64,000 nucleotides of DNA from Leptolinea tardivitalis. Lineage in GTDB: Bacteria > Chloroflexota > Anaerolineae > Anaerolineales > Anaerolineaceae. The stretch's first letter is position 1. Each line of letters opens with the position of its first letter. The notes under the pieces were generated by a model. The model was not told where the DNA came from, searched no databases, and saw nothing but the letters and a program-made list of their open reading frames with translations. Location of the stretch: positions 496,001 to 560,000 of the forward strand of contig NZ_BBYA01000008.1 of NCBI RefSeq assembly GCF_001050275.1, in the 5' to 3' direction. Positions 54,690 to 63,917 of the stretch are shown in pieces. Made by a program: the position numbers and the translations under genes.

Positions 54690-55895
54690 TTACAGACTAA
54701 ACAGACTATTTTGTTTCTTTATCTGACGAATATGATTGTTATCATGGGCAATGATAAAACTGATCAGCTCTTTTAAGGTGGTAGGTCCAAATATAGAGTG
54801 CCGGATGGTCCGATTAAATTCATCTTCCTGTATTGTCTCAAGCAAATCAATCAGCATTTGGCGTGTAGATATAAATGCTTCGAGAGCTTTGCACCCATCT
54901 TGATGAATGTAGTCGCGTTCTACAGCCCAACGATCTGATTCAACCCCGGCAATAAATGGCTGTTTCTTTTGAAGAATTGTCTTGACACGCGGTAGGTTAA
55001 TATCACCATCCACATCACGTAAATGGCATACGACTTCTGTAGGGCACCATTCGGATTCTATCGGGCGCTTATTCCACATTTCGCAGGGAATTTGTCTGAA
55101 GGTTGTGTCAATGGCAGCCGCACCTCCCCGGAGAGAAGCCAGTAATGCTGATTTCGATGCAGGGGAATTCGGACAACAATTATTCTCAATTGTTTTCAAC
55201 CAGGGAATAATATCTTCCATCTTGCCTTTTGCAGAACCTATAGGCAGATCATCAGGTAGAGAGTCTTGAGATTCTGTCAACCAGAATGCTGGTAGTCCAG
55301 CCTTTCCTGCCGGAATAATGTCATCTTTCAAATCATTCCCAATCATAACGACTGGATGGTCAAAGGCTGAAATACGTGCGGCAACCTCAGTAAAGAAAGC
55401 TGGCTGAGGTTTCGCGAAATGATACGTGTCATATGATGTAATAGCGGCAAATGGGATGGTATTGGAATCAAGTCCAGCCCATTGCAGGCGGTGATGAACC
55501 GCAGCAACAGGGAAGAGAGGATTGGTTGCCACGGCTGTATTCCATCCGTAAGATAGGCACTTTTTTACAACAGATACAGCTTCGGGGCGGGGAGACGTTT
55601 CTGTTTTTAATTGTGGGAATATATCTTTATAGAAATTTGTCAGTCTTTCTGAAAGTTGTTCTTTACTCAATCCAATTTGCGGATAGAAGAACCGGTCAAA
55701 TTCATTTTCCAAAGTACCAGTTATGGTTGTTTTTGTAACCATGGCTTTGGTGCCGTCCATCAGGGCATCAACCAACTTTTGAGGTTCAACGAGATCTTCA
55801 AGGTATTTACCCAACAAGCCTAGATATACACGGGTAAAATGCTCGGCATTATTAGCTATGAGTGTATCATCGAGGTCAAAAAGAACCGAAATCAT
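54690..55895 (-). CDS. HAD-family hydrolase fused to a DinB-like domain
   Basis: A 401-residue fusion. Residues about 1-235 are a HAD phosphatase: motif I FDLDDTLI, motif II VATNP, motif III lysine in FAKPQPAFF, motif IV MIGNDLKDDIIPA. Residues about 245-400 look like a DinB/YfiT-type four-helix domain: MWNKRPIESEWCPTEVVCHL, an RD pair after it, FISTRQMLIDLLETI, and TLKELISFIIAHDNNHIRQI with the C-terminal His pair. Together the His residues could hold a metal; such domains act as thiol-dependent transferases in some families. The join is in one frame with no stop. Substrate unknown. Confidence 0.85.
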   Translation of the reverse strand: MISVLFDLDDTLIANNAEHFTRVYLGLLGKYLEDLVEPQKLVDALMDGTKAMVTKTTITGTLENEFDRFFYPQIGLSKEQLSERLTNFYKDIFPQLKTETSPRPEAVSVVKKCLSYGWNTAVATNPLFPVAAVHHRLQWAGLDSNTIPFAAITSYDTYHFAKPQPAFFTEVAARISAFDHPVVMIGNDLKDDIIPAGKAGLPAFWLTESQDSLPDDLPIGSAKGKMEDIIPWLKTIENNCCPNSPASKSALLASLRGGAAAIDTTFRQIPCEMWNKRPIESEWCPTEVVCHLRDVDGDINLPRVKTILQKKQPFIAGVESDRWAVERDYIHQDGCKALEAFISTRQMLIDLLETIQEDEFNRTIRHSIFGPTTLKELISFIIAHDNNHIRQIKKQNSLFSL

Positions 55896-56230
55896 GATTT
55901 ATCGATCCCTAAAAATACATCAGGCAGATTATGGCATTTACCGCAGCCAATGTGTGGATCAGTCACAGGTTTGTTCGTCTTTTGACAAAATGCCCTTATG
56001 ATCACCTTTTTTCGCAGACCAAAGAGTTGTCTTTCGACAGAACCTGTTAATACCATATCTGAACATGAATTTGCACGTTGAATTTCTGGTACAGGGCAAT
56101 TTTTACATAAATCCCTTGTCCAGTTATGTGGAGGAGCCACATTCCCAATTAGTCTGCATTCCTCCCGATTTTTCCCCCGGTAATAGTCACCGAAGAAATA
56201 GCTGCATTCAAAACCTGCTGGTGTGCGCAT
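55892..56230 (-). CDS. Small Cys-rich conserved protein
   Basis: A 112-residue protein from the ATG at 56230; a TTG at 56263 lies inside a hairpin and is less likely. Eight Cys are arranged as FECSYFF, REECRLIG, LCKNCPVPEI, NSCSDM, AFCQK and IGCGKCH, so one or two zinc or iron-sulfur sites are likely (inference). I do not know a named function. My recollection is that similar short proteins starting MRTPxGxEC occur in other Chloroflexota, but that is memory and not a search result. It sits between efp and the HAD-DinB gene, which it overlaps by 4 bases (ATGA). Confidence 0.7.
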   Translation of the reverse strand: MRTPAGFECSYFFGDYYRGKNREECRLIGNVAPPHNWTRDLCKNCPVPEIQRANSCSDMVLTGSVERQLFGLRKKVIIRAFCQKTNKPVTDPHIGCGKCHNLPDVFLGIDKS

Positions 56231-56247
56231 TGTTGAATTAATTAAAT

Positions 56248-56276
56248 CCGCCCATCCATACAATATGGACAGGCGG
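56248..56276 (-). terminator. Hairpin after efp, possible attenuator
   Basis: CCGCC (56248-56252) pairs with GGCGG (56272-56276), and TCCATA (55-60) with TATGGA (64-69), around a loop of CAA. The minus-strand sequence after it is ATTTAATTAATTC, so termination would be weak; partial read-through into the small Cys-rich gene is likely. Confidence 0.45.
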
Positions 56277-56293
56277 AAACAAAAATTGCAGCC

Positions 56294-56851
56294 TTATACA
56301 CGGGTAACGTAAGAACCTGTACGGGTATCAACACGGATAATATCGCCTTCAACAACAAAATAGGGGGTTTGAACTTCCTGACCAGTCTCTGTGATCACTT
56401 TTTTCGTCACACCGGTAGCGGTATCGCCTTTGACTGCCATTTCGGCATGTGTCACTTTCAGATCAACAGATGTGGGGAGTTCAATGTCTATAGGTTCATT
56501 ATTAAAGAAAGTCAATTTGACTTCCATATTTTCTTTCAAGAAACCAGCAGCCTCTCCAATGACGTCAGCGGGAATGGCTGGCTGTTCAAAGGTTTCCATA
56601 TCCATAAAGTAAAACAGGTCGCCATCTTTATAAAGATATTGAACGTTATGGAAGTCTAAACGTGCATCAGGAACGCGATCTCCAGACTGGAATGTCTTTT
56701 CCAGAGTCGTACCGGTCCGCAAGTCTCTGGCTTTAATCCGAATGGTGGCATTCCCACGACCAGGTTTATGATGGCTGTATTCCAGGACTTTATACAGACT
56801 GCCATCCAATTCAAAGGTTACACCTTTGCGCAAATCATTTACATCAATCAT
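56294..56851 (-). CDS. efp: Elongation factor P
   Basis: A 185-residue three-domain factor that rescues ribosomes stalled at polyproline. Domain I (about residues 1-62) ends its tip loop in HHKPGRGNA with Arg32 at the position modified in other bacteria (Lys34 in E. coli, Arg32 in Pseudomonas). Domains II and III follow (FMDMETFEQPAIP; VTKKVITETGQEVQTPYFVVEGDIIRVDTRTGSYVTRV, the usual efp ending). No modification enzyme gene (epmA, epmB, earP, ymfI) is in this window. GAGG lies 8 bases before the ATG. It matters here because many proteins in this window have Pro-rich linkers. Confidence 0.96.
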   Translation of the reverse strand: MIDVNDLRKGVTFELDGSLYKVLEYSHHKPGRGNATIRIKARDLRTGTTLEKTFQSGDRVPDARLDFHNVQYLYKDGDLFYFMDMETFEQPAIPADVIGEAAGFLKENMEVKLTFFNNEPIDIELPTSVDLKVTHAEMAVKGDTATGVTKKVITETGQEVQTPYFVVEGDIIRVDTRTGSYVTRV

Positions 56852-57044
56852 GACTCTTTCCTCTTTTCATCCAAAATAACCGATGAATTATATAACCTGT
56901 ATACCGGATTCACAAGGCGAAGACAAAGAAAGATTCTTTTAATCGATTCATGATAATTCTTCAAAAACCCCCAAGTTTTCTTTTAAATAAATTTAGTGGA
57001 TAATAATTTTATCCTTGCACACGAGTGTCGTTTATGGAGTGAAA

Positions 57045-57863
57045 ATGATGGACCGATATAGAATTGAACCAGGGAAAAAATTCAAACTATCTGATTATTC
57101 ACCTGATGATCTCGGAGATTTTGAAGGTAAAAAACAAAAAGGGAATGAAAAGCTGGCCGAATACAGGGCAGAGATTGACCGTCTACAAGAACTTCTTTAT
57201 TGTGAACATAAACATCGTCTTTTGGTGGTATTTCAGGCTATGGATGGAGGCGGGAAAGATGGAACTGTCAGGGCTGTGTTTGACGGTGTCAATCCCCAGG
57301 GTGTGAGGGTTACCAGTTTCAAAGTTCCAACAGAAATTGAACTTGACCATGATTACCTCTGGCGTATTCATGCTCAGACACCGGGGAAGGGTGAGATTGT
57401 TGTTTTTAATCGCAGCCATTATGAGGATGTTCTGGTGGTTCGTGTTCACAACCTGGTTCCAAAGGAAGTTTGGAAGAAACGCTACAAACAAATAAACGAT
57501 TTTGAGCAGCAACTGGCGGAAGAAGGTACGACAATACTTAAGTTCTTCCTCAATATCAGTTTGGATGAACAAAAAGAACGAATGTTGGAACGGTTGGAAA
57601 TGCCGGAAAAACGTTGGAAGTTCAATCCAGGCGATCTGGATGAACGTAAACTTTGGCCGGAATATATGAGTGCTTTTGAAGATGCTATTGAAAAAACCTC
57701 CACTAAATGGGCCCCATGGTATGTTATTCCGGCTAATCGAAACTGGTATCGCAATCTTGTAGTTGCTTCTGTTATTGCCGATACTATGCGGTCATGGAAA
57801 ATGCAGTATCCAGATCCCCAAATAGATGTGGAATTATACAAAAAACAGCTGATGGAAAGCTGA
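57045..57863 (+). CDS. ppk2: Polyphosphate kinase 2
   Basis: A 272-residue PPK2-family enzyme, from the ATG at 57045 with GGAG directly upstream (a doubled ATG; 57048 is an alternative). A longer reading from 57015 lacks a ribosome-binding site. Walker A-like AMDGGGKDGTV (about residues 65-75), GVNPQGVRVTSFKVPTEIELDHDYLWRIH, the Walker B-like IVVFNRSHYEDVLVVRVH and the lid region KRWKFNPGDLDERKLWPEYM fit the family. It moves phosphate between polyphosphate and nucleotides, regenerating NDP/NTP. It is divergent from efp. Its stop and that of dus abut in a single TGATCA. Confidence 0.93.
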   Translation: MMDRYRIEPGKKFKLSDYSPDDLGDFEGKKQKGNEKLAEYRAEIDRLQELLYCEHKHRLLVVFQAMDGGGKDGTVRAVFDGVNPQGVRVTSFKVPTEIELDHDYLWRIHAQTPGKGEIVVFNRSHYEDVLVVRVHNLVPKEVWKKRYKQINDFEQQLAEEGTTILKFFLNISLDEQKERMLERLEMPEKRWKFNPGDLDERKLWPEYMSAFEDAIEKTSTKWAPWYVIPANRNWYRNLVVASVIADTMRSWKMQYPDPQIDVELYKKQLMES

Positions 57864-58841
57864 TCAATCCAGCAGAATGGAGCGGATGATCTGCAAGAAG
57901 CGAATCCGGTCTCTGGTAGTTAATGCCTCATGACGAGTGGCTGGAGACGGCCATTCGTTTTTTACATATAAAACAGCCTGTTTTCGAAAAACCACCAGCC
58001 CGTGATCTTCTCCATAATAATTGATAGAAGCTTCTAAATGTTCAACCATTGTCCGGTAGATTTCTTCTTTTGAACAATCCTGTTGGTCTTTCCCGGAAAA
58101 TATCCAGGGGTTACCTATGGCACCACGGCCTATCATAATGGCATCACAATCTGTATGAGATAAAAACCGTGAAATATCATTTGCGGTTTTTACATCACCG
58201 TTGCCAATTACAGGAATTGAGACAACTTGCTTGACCTGGGCAATGGCATCCCAATCAGCCATTCCGGTATATGCCTGTATCTTTGTCCGACCGTGGACTG
58301 CTAAAGCTGATACTCCGGATTGTTCTACACGACGGGCTACCTCAAGATAATTTCTGTTCTTTTCATCCCAGCCTAGACGAATTTTCGCTGTTACTGGAAT
58401 ATCCAGATTTTTCACAAGAGAATCCAAAATTAGAGAAATCTTTTCTGGTTCTACAAGCAATCTAGCACCGGCACCGCGCGAACAGACTGATCGACTGCAA
58501 CATCCCAAATTAACATCAATGAAGTCAGGATTTCTTTCACGTAATATCTGGGCAGCTATCAAAATCCTGTCAGGTGAATTGTCCAGGATCTGGTACCCAA
58601 ATGGTCTTTCTTCCTCTGAAAAAAACAAGCGTCCTCCAATATGAGGATGTTGTTTGCCTTCCAGATCCATGGCATTGATAAATTCAGAGTACGTACACGC
58701 AGACCCCCAACGACGGCAAATCAAGCGGAATGGATGATCCGAATAACCATCCATTGGCGCAAGAATTAATTTCCTATAGATTGGAATTGCACCGATATGG
58801 AACGCAGGTGGTACAGACTGTTCAGGAGCAGACATGATCAT
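57864..58841 (-). CDS. dus: tRNA-dihydrouridine synthase
   Basis: A 325-residue flavin enzyme that reduces uridines in tRNA loops with NADPH. FMN-barrel signatures: LAPMDGYSDHPFRLICRRWG, VNLGC, AKIRLGW, VHGRTKIQAYTGMADW, GNGDV, MIGRGAIGNPWIF. The catalytic-Cys motif reads NLGCCSRSVCSRGAGARLL where most members have GCP, so Pro is replaced by Cys; the catalytic Cys itself is kept. The ATG at 58841 overlaps the upstream stop as ATGA; an ATG at 58835 is an alternative and a longer start at 58862 is not needed. Which Dus class it is cannot be told. Confidence 0.92.
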   Translation of the reverse strand: MIMSAPEQSVPPAFHIGAIPIYRKLILAPMDGYSDHPFRLICRRWGSACTYSEFINAMDLEGKQHPHIGGRLFFSEEERPFGYQILDNSPDRILIAAQILRERNPDFIDVNLGCCSRSVCSRGAGARLLVEPEKISLILDSLVKNLDIPVTAKIRLGWDEKNRNYLEVARRVEQSGVSALAVHGRTKIQAYTGMADWDAIAQVKQVVSIPVIGNGDVKTANDISRFLSHTDCDAIMIGRGAIGNPWIFSGKDQQDCSKEEIYRTMVEHLEASINYYGEDHGLVVFRKQAVLYVKNEWPSPATRHEALTTRDRIRFLQIIRSILLD

Positions 58842-61414
58842 GGTGTAGAAGAACAGGTCCATGGAATGGGCGGGTTGGCTGTAAAAACTGAGGGAGTTTC
58901 ATCAGGAAGAACGAGCATACGGGCTTTTATTGCCAGACCATCCATACAACCGACCAGATAGATTTCTTCTGAATTTCTCAAAGGCAAATCTGATTCAGTA
59001 TGAGGAAAAATGACCGTGCCTTCTGGTTGACCGGCAACCAGGAACACATAACGGGCATAGGGAAGAACTGTGTAGCCTGTCTTTCCGGTATTTTCTTCAC
59101 CGTCTTTGACATCATAAAAACGCGGATATAGCATGCGTCCATGCATAATGATGGAATCGGGATCTGAAAGAAGAACGGATACATCTTTTTGAAAATTATC
59201 CGGTAAATTTGAGGAGGCTTTAAGAATAATCTGGGAGATGGAATTCTTTTCCACGGCTGGATAGATACGTGGGAAAGAATTTTCCGCTATTATCGGAATG
59301 ATTCCGATCAGCAATAAGATCGAAGAAATACCAGCCATCACTGCAAATGGAAATTGGACATGTTGGCCAGATATGTCAGAATCGAGCAATGTTGATCTGG
59401 CTTTGACCCATAAACCATTACCCAGATTTACCAGGGCATAAATTCCGGCAGCAAAATACAAAATGAAGACCCAATCAACCGGTAGAAGATAACGCCAACC
59501 CGAATTGCGGGCGATTGCATTGGAAAAATTGTAGGCAAGGTTAACTGTCAAAGGGAAAAGGCTGATTATCGATGATCTTTTATAAAGATAAATCACACCG
59601 GCTGCCAGCACGGCCAGGTTGACCATCATTATGGCTGTCTGAAGAGGATTGGCCTTCCCTTTCCAGTCTTCCCAAAAAGCATGTTCAGGTTTGAGAAGCT
59701 CTCCAAAATCCTGAATACTGTAGCGAACCGGAAAGACTTGCAGATTGGCGATCTCGCTATTCAAAAAATGAGAAACAATAAAGTGTGCGACTTCTATTGG
59801 ATTGGTGAGGAGCTGCTGCCGAATTGCGGACGATAACCGTTGATTGTATGTTCCTGTAGTCTCACCGGGTTTGCGATCGAATTCAGTCAATTCCACATCT
59901 GGATAATACCGTTGTACCATGACGCGTGTCTGAGACTCCGGGTCATCAAAAACAAACTGTCCTGATATTCGATAACTGCGAATTAACCAGGGAGAGACTG
60001 TCAAACCAAAACCGACCAGAAAGCATATAGTTGCTAGAAGAACATTCATAAAAGCAGTTTTCTGGCGAAGGCAGACAAACCAATAAAATAGCCATATAAC
60101 CGGAAGGATAATAATAATCTGTGTACGAATCAACAAACTGATTCCTAAAATACCCCCGGTTAAAAGACTCAATACCCATTTCTTCGGATTTCGCATCCAA
60201 TAAATCGATACAAGAACAACCAGACTGATAAACAAAGCTGCTGGAAGATCTGCAAAAAGTAATTTGGAATTTGAGATATCAGATGTAAATGGAGTCGAAA
60301 CGATGGAAGTCCATTCGCGAAGAATTATGAAAAGGGAAGTAACAAACCCGATGGTTGTAGATGAAAGTTTTTTCCCGATCCAAAAGATGATTACCGGGAA
60401 AAATGCCAAAAGAGCTGTTTGCAAAAGGATGACCCGGGTGTAATCTTGCCCGGCAATCAAGTGGGCGGCGGCGAGAAATAGTATATAGAGAGGTCTAGGG
60501 GGAATAGACTCTCCCCTGTACCCCAGACCGATCAACAATGACTGGGCATGAAAATCATAATAGGCGGCATCTGAAAAGGGATAAATTTCATAATTGGGGG
60601 CGCGAGGTGGAGTAGCAAAGAAGCCGGGTGGAACAGGCTGGCTTGACCAGATTCCCATAGCCAGACACCAGATAAAAATTGAAATCAGCCAGGCAGACAA
60701 GACAGGTCTGTTATTCCACCAGTTGATGATCCGTTGAATTAGCGGTAGAGGTGACATAAGCCGGAAGAGAAGGCAGAAAAGAATGCCCATCCAGATTTGC
60801 CACTCCAATAATGGTACAGTTGGAGCTCCCCATCCCTTGAGATCGGGAATCAAACCAAGCCCGGTGATAACGAGAAGAATAACGAACAGCACTAATCCAG
60901 CGAAGACCACCCCCCAGAGTTTGAGGAATGATTTTTCTTCTTCGAAAATTTGAGAGATTCTGTTTTTATGTATGTTGAGTAAAAAGACACTCATCTGGAA
61001 AAACAGCGCCGCCAGATAGGCAAACAATGGCAACAGACGTTGAGAATAAGCAAGATATGAATAGTTTCCAGTCGATTGGTGAATTGTGGTCAGTAAAACT
61101 GGAAATAAAAAACAGATTATCGAAATCAAAAATGCAACCACAATCATGTAAGTTTTTGATTGCGTATAGCAAATATCAAAAATGGAAGATTCTGTTGAAC
61201 GAATAACAGTAATTAAGAGAAACAAACAAATAAATAAAGGAACCAGAATTCCAATAAGAATACCCATGCGGGTTGCAGAAAGACCAAAGAATGCCCCACT
61301 TTCTGATGGAAGACTGATTAAAAATAGGGAAGCTATTAACCCTTCCACTAAACCCAGAAAGAGAAAAATAATTGCCAATATTTTCGAAGGTATGTATGTT
61401 GGTTTTGTGTCCAT
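58838..61414 (-). CDS. Large GT-C-type membrane glycosyltransferase-like protein
   Basis: An 858-residue protein with about 16-18 helices. The long first luminal-type loop after helix 7-8 reads YPFSDAAYYDFHAQSLLIGLGYRGESIPPRPLYILFL, typical of PMT/ArnT (GT39/GT83)-like enzymes: an acidic residue for metal or substrate near SD(A)AxYD, and the RPLYIL motif. The fold transfers a sugar from polyprenyl phosphate to protein or lipid outside the membrane. A soluble C-terminal domain (about residues 740-858) ends in a Pro-rich tail. The neighbouring dus gene is coupled by overlap but is probably unrelated. Target unknown. Confidence 0.78.
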   Translation of the reverse strand: MDTKPTYIPSKILAIIFLFLGLVEGLIASLFLISLPSESGAFFGLSATRMGILIGILVPLFICLFLLITVIRSTESSIFDICYTQSKTYMIVVAFLISIICFLFPVLLTTIHQSTGNYSYLAYSQRLLPLFAYLAALFFQMSVFLLNIHKNRISQIFEEEKSFLKLWGVVFAGLVLFVILLVITGLGLIPDLKGWGAPTVPLLEWQIWMGILFCLLFRLMSPLPLIQRIINWWNNRPVLSAWLISIFIWCLAMGIWSSQPVPPGFFATPPRAPNYEIYPFSDAAYYDFHAQSLLIGLGYRGESIPPRPLYILFLAAAHLIAGQDYTRVILLQTALLAFFPVIIFWIGKKLSSTTIGFVTSLFIILREWTSIVSTPFTSDISNSKLLFADLPAALFISLVVLVSIYWMRNPKKWVLSLLTGGILGISLLIRTQIIIILPVIWLFYWFVCLRQKTAFMNVLLATICFLVGFGLTVSPWLIRSYRISGQFVFDDPESQTRVMVQRYYPDVELTEFDRKPGETTGTYNQRLSSAIRQQLLTNPIEVAHFIVSHFLNSEIANLQVFPVRYSIQDFGELLKPEHAFWEDWKGKANPLQTAIMMVNLAVLAAGVIYLYKRSSIISLFPLTVNLAYNFSNAIARNSGWRYLLPVDWVFILYFAAGIYALVNLGNGLWVKARSTLLDSDISGQHVQFPFAVMAGISSILLLIGIIPIIAENSFPRIYPAVEKNSISQIILKASSNLPDNFQKDVSVLLSDPDSIIMHGRMLYPRFYDVKDGEENTGKTGYTVLPYARYVFLVAGQPEGTVIFPHTESDLPLRNSEEIYLVGCMDGLAIKARMLVLPDETPSVFTANPPIPWTCSSTP

Positions 61415-61513
61415 AGATACGTGGGATTATAAACAAGAAATCCCGCTTTATAACGGGACAAAATGCAGAGAAATTTTCTATCGAGCTCAAAAAACTTATT
61501 ACGAGAGTTTTGC

Positions 61514-63754
61514 TTATTTGAAAGAAGATGAATTTTCCTGGTCTTGATAAATCTTTTCAAAAGCCGCAACAATTTGTGGATCGAATAATTTTCCGGAATT
61601 TTCTTTTAGATAATTGAAAGCGGCGTTTTTTGCCCAGGCGGGACGATAAGGACGATCAGAAATCAAAGCATCCCAAACATCCACCACGGCGAAAATTCGG
61701 GCAGACAGGGGAATTTCTTCCCCTTTCAAACCACGCGGGTAACCACTGCCATCCCATCTTTCATGATGCGCATAAGGAATATCCAGGGCTGGCTGTAGAA
61801 ATGGGATACGAGATAAAAGTTGATAGGCATATAACGGATGCTGACGCATGATTACCCATTCATCCGATGACAAAGGTCCGGGTTTTAATAGAATATTATC
61901 CGGGATGCCCATTTTCCCGATATCATGAAGCAAGGCCCCGCGTTGAATATGGGTCAATTCATGTTCCGGTAATCCCAACATTCGGCAAATTTGTAGAGTT
62001 AATTCGACAACACGTTTGCTGTGGCCGGCTGTTTCACGTTCCCGTAATTCCAATGCATTTGACCAGCCTTCCAGGGTAGCTTCATATGCATTGGCCAATT
62101 CAATGGATTTATGCTGAACAGCCTCTTCTGCTTTCTTCCGCTCTGTGATATCAAGAATGATACAAAAGACAAGATTCTCTTTTTTTATTTGAACAGGTGT
62201 TGCGTGGATTTCGACTACGCGAGTTTCTCCGTTGCTGAGTTGTAATGTTTGAACAAATTTAGTTTGCCCTTCTCCAAAAAAACTATTGGTCATGGATTGA
62301 ATAGGCCAATCAGAAAACTCATCTATTTCATCCAATTTCAATTTCCGCATTTGTTCAATTGTGTACCCGTAAAAATCTGCTGCAGATTGGTTTAAATCAA
62401 CAATTTGATTGTTCTCTGGAGAAATCAACACCATAGCGACATCATGATTTTCAAACATGATGTGAAAACGATGTTCACTTTCTATTAATGCTTCCTGCGT
62501 ATTTTTCCACTGGGTAAAATCTCGTGAAACAAGAAGCGCGCGTTTCTTATCCAAAGGCGAGATCACCCCGGAAAACCAGCTTGTTTTGCCATCGATGGAA
62601 ACCGTATATTCGGATATTTCGGGTTTCTGTGTCGATAGAACGTTTTTAATCACGTTCAAGACATTTTCACCGGATTTATCTGGAATAAGATCTTTTACAT
62701 GTTTCCCAACGATTTTCCTGTCTAATAAGGGAATCTTTTCCCTTGATTTGATCGGCAGGTCCAAAAAAAATCCATTTGTGTCAATGACAAGGACGAGGTC
62801 TTGCATAGCTTCGAACAGCGCATTAAGTTCTCTGGTTCTATCTGATACACGCTGTTGCAGGATTCTATTTGAGAATAATAACAAAAGTGCACAGAAAGAT
62901 ATGAATCCTGCACCTATCAACAGGTACCGAGAATTCTGCGGGGAGATCATTCGGGTCCCCAACCACCTTACATTGATCGTGTTGCTTTCCAAAGATGAAA
63001 TCTGTTTGAAACCACTTTCAACTGTATTCAAAAGTGTCAGATTCCCCTTTTTCACTGCACGATGAAATTGACCGGTATAAAGCGGGCTGGATGAATTGAA
63101 TTCGGATTGAATACCGTATTTATTTATGAAATATTCGGCAGGTGGTTTATCTACTACAAAGACCAATACTTGATGGTTTCTGGCAGCCTGGATAATGGAT
63201 TCATAGCTATCAAACTCGAGAAATTCTTCAATTCCTTGTGTTCGCAAATAAGAAACCGCATAATCCTGTTTTTTTACACCAACCTTGAAGCCTTTTAATG
63301 AAGCAGCATCCGTCAAACCGCTGATATTGTTTTTAAAATATATCGGAACTTCAATATCAGTATACGGTGCGGAAAAATCGAGATACTCCAGACGTTCTGC
63401 ATTCATGAAAGCAGTATCTATCACATCAAACTTCCCGGCTTTCATTTCTTGAATGGCTTTTTCCCATTTCATTGTAGAGATTTCTACTTTGATGCCAGTT
63501 TTTTGTTCCCACAGTCTCCATTCATCGATCAGGATACCCTGTGGATTCCCATTTTTATCTAGAAATGTATACGGAGGGTAGTTGTCATCCATTACAACAC
63601 GAATCGTCTCAATATTGGATGGATCGGAATTCTTTTTTGTCAGTCCCGAAAAAAAAGCAAAAAACAAAAGACAGAGCACAACTAAAGCACCTGTCTTAAA
63701 AATCCGACTTCTTGAGTCAACCGTTAAAACAAAATGTGGGAAGTTTGATCCCAT
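61514..63754 (-). CDS. Substrate-binding-domain sensor with PAS domains and HD-GYP phosphodiesterase
   Basis: A 746-residue membrane sensor: N-terminal signal anchor (about residues 20-40), a periplasmic solute-binding domain of SBP_bac_3 type (about 47-265; IRVVMDDNYPPYTFLDKNGN, DVIDTAFMNAERLEYLDFS), a membrane helix (about 278-298), two PAS-like domains (about 315-430 and 440-555) and an HD-GYP domain (about 570-740; HDIGK, HHERWDGSGYPRGL). It should sense an amino-acid-like ligand outside and break down c-di-GMP inside, the opposite of the GGDEF enzyme 9 kb away. The HD and GYP residues are intact, so catalysis is likely. Confidence 0.92.
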   Translation of the reverse strand: MGSNFPHFVLTVDSRSRIFKTGALVVLCLLFFAFFSGLTKKNSDPSNIETIRVVMDDNYPPYTFLDKNGNPQGILIDEWRLWEQKTGIKVEISTMKWEKAIQEMKAGKFDVIDTAFMNAERLEYLDFSAPYTDIEVPIYFKNNISGLTDAASLKGFKVGVKKQDYAVSYLRTQGIEEFLEFDSYESIIQAARNHQVLVFVVDKPPAEYFINKYGIQSEFNSSSPLYTGQFHRAVKKGNLTLLNTVESGFKQISSLESNTINVRWLGTRMISPQNSRYLLIGAGFISFCALLLLFSNRILQQRVSDRTRELNALFEAMQDLVLVIDTNGFFLDLPIKSREKIPLLDRKIVGKHVKDLIPDKSGENVLNVIKNVLSTQKPEISEYTVSIDGKTSWFSGVISPLDKKRALLVSRDFTQWKNTQEALIESEHRFHIMFENHDVAMVLISPENNQIVDLNQSAADFYGYTIEQMRKLKLDEIDEFSDWPIQSMTNSFFGEGQTKFVQTLQLSNGETRVVEIHATPVQIKKENLVFCIILDITERKKAEEAVQHKSIELANAYEATLEGWSNALELRERETAGHSKRVVELTLQICRMLGLPEHELTHIQRGALLHDIGKMGIPDNILLKPGPLSSDEWVIMRQHPLYAYQLLSRIPFLQPALDIPYAHHERWDGSGYPRGLKGEEIPLSARIFAVVDVWDALISDRPYRPAWAKNAAFNYLKENSGKLFDPQIVAAFEKIYQDQENSSSFK

Positions 63755-63858
63755 ATTGATTAACTTATCGTCTAATTTAGATAGAAGGTAAGAGAATTCG
63801 ACATCATTTTTCCTTACATTTTTGTTATATTTTTCAGGAAAAGAGGAATTAAGTAGAT

Positions 63859-63903
63859 AAAGGACAAGGCAACTTGGATTTTGTCAAAGTTGCCTTGTCC
63901 TTT
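63859..63903 (-). terminator. Hairpin after tRNA-Asp
   Basis: A 17-bp perfect stem (63859-63875 with 63887-63903) with an 11-base loop lies just past the 3' end of tRNA-Asp on the minus strand. The following minus-strand bases (ATCTACTTAATT) form only a weak U-tract. It could also shield the sensor gene downstream from tRNA read-through. Confidence 0.7.
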
Positions 63904-63917
63904 ACTTCAAAATACTC

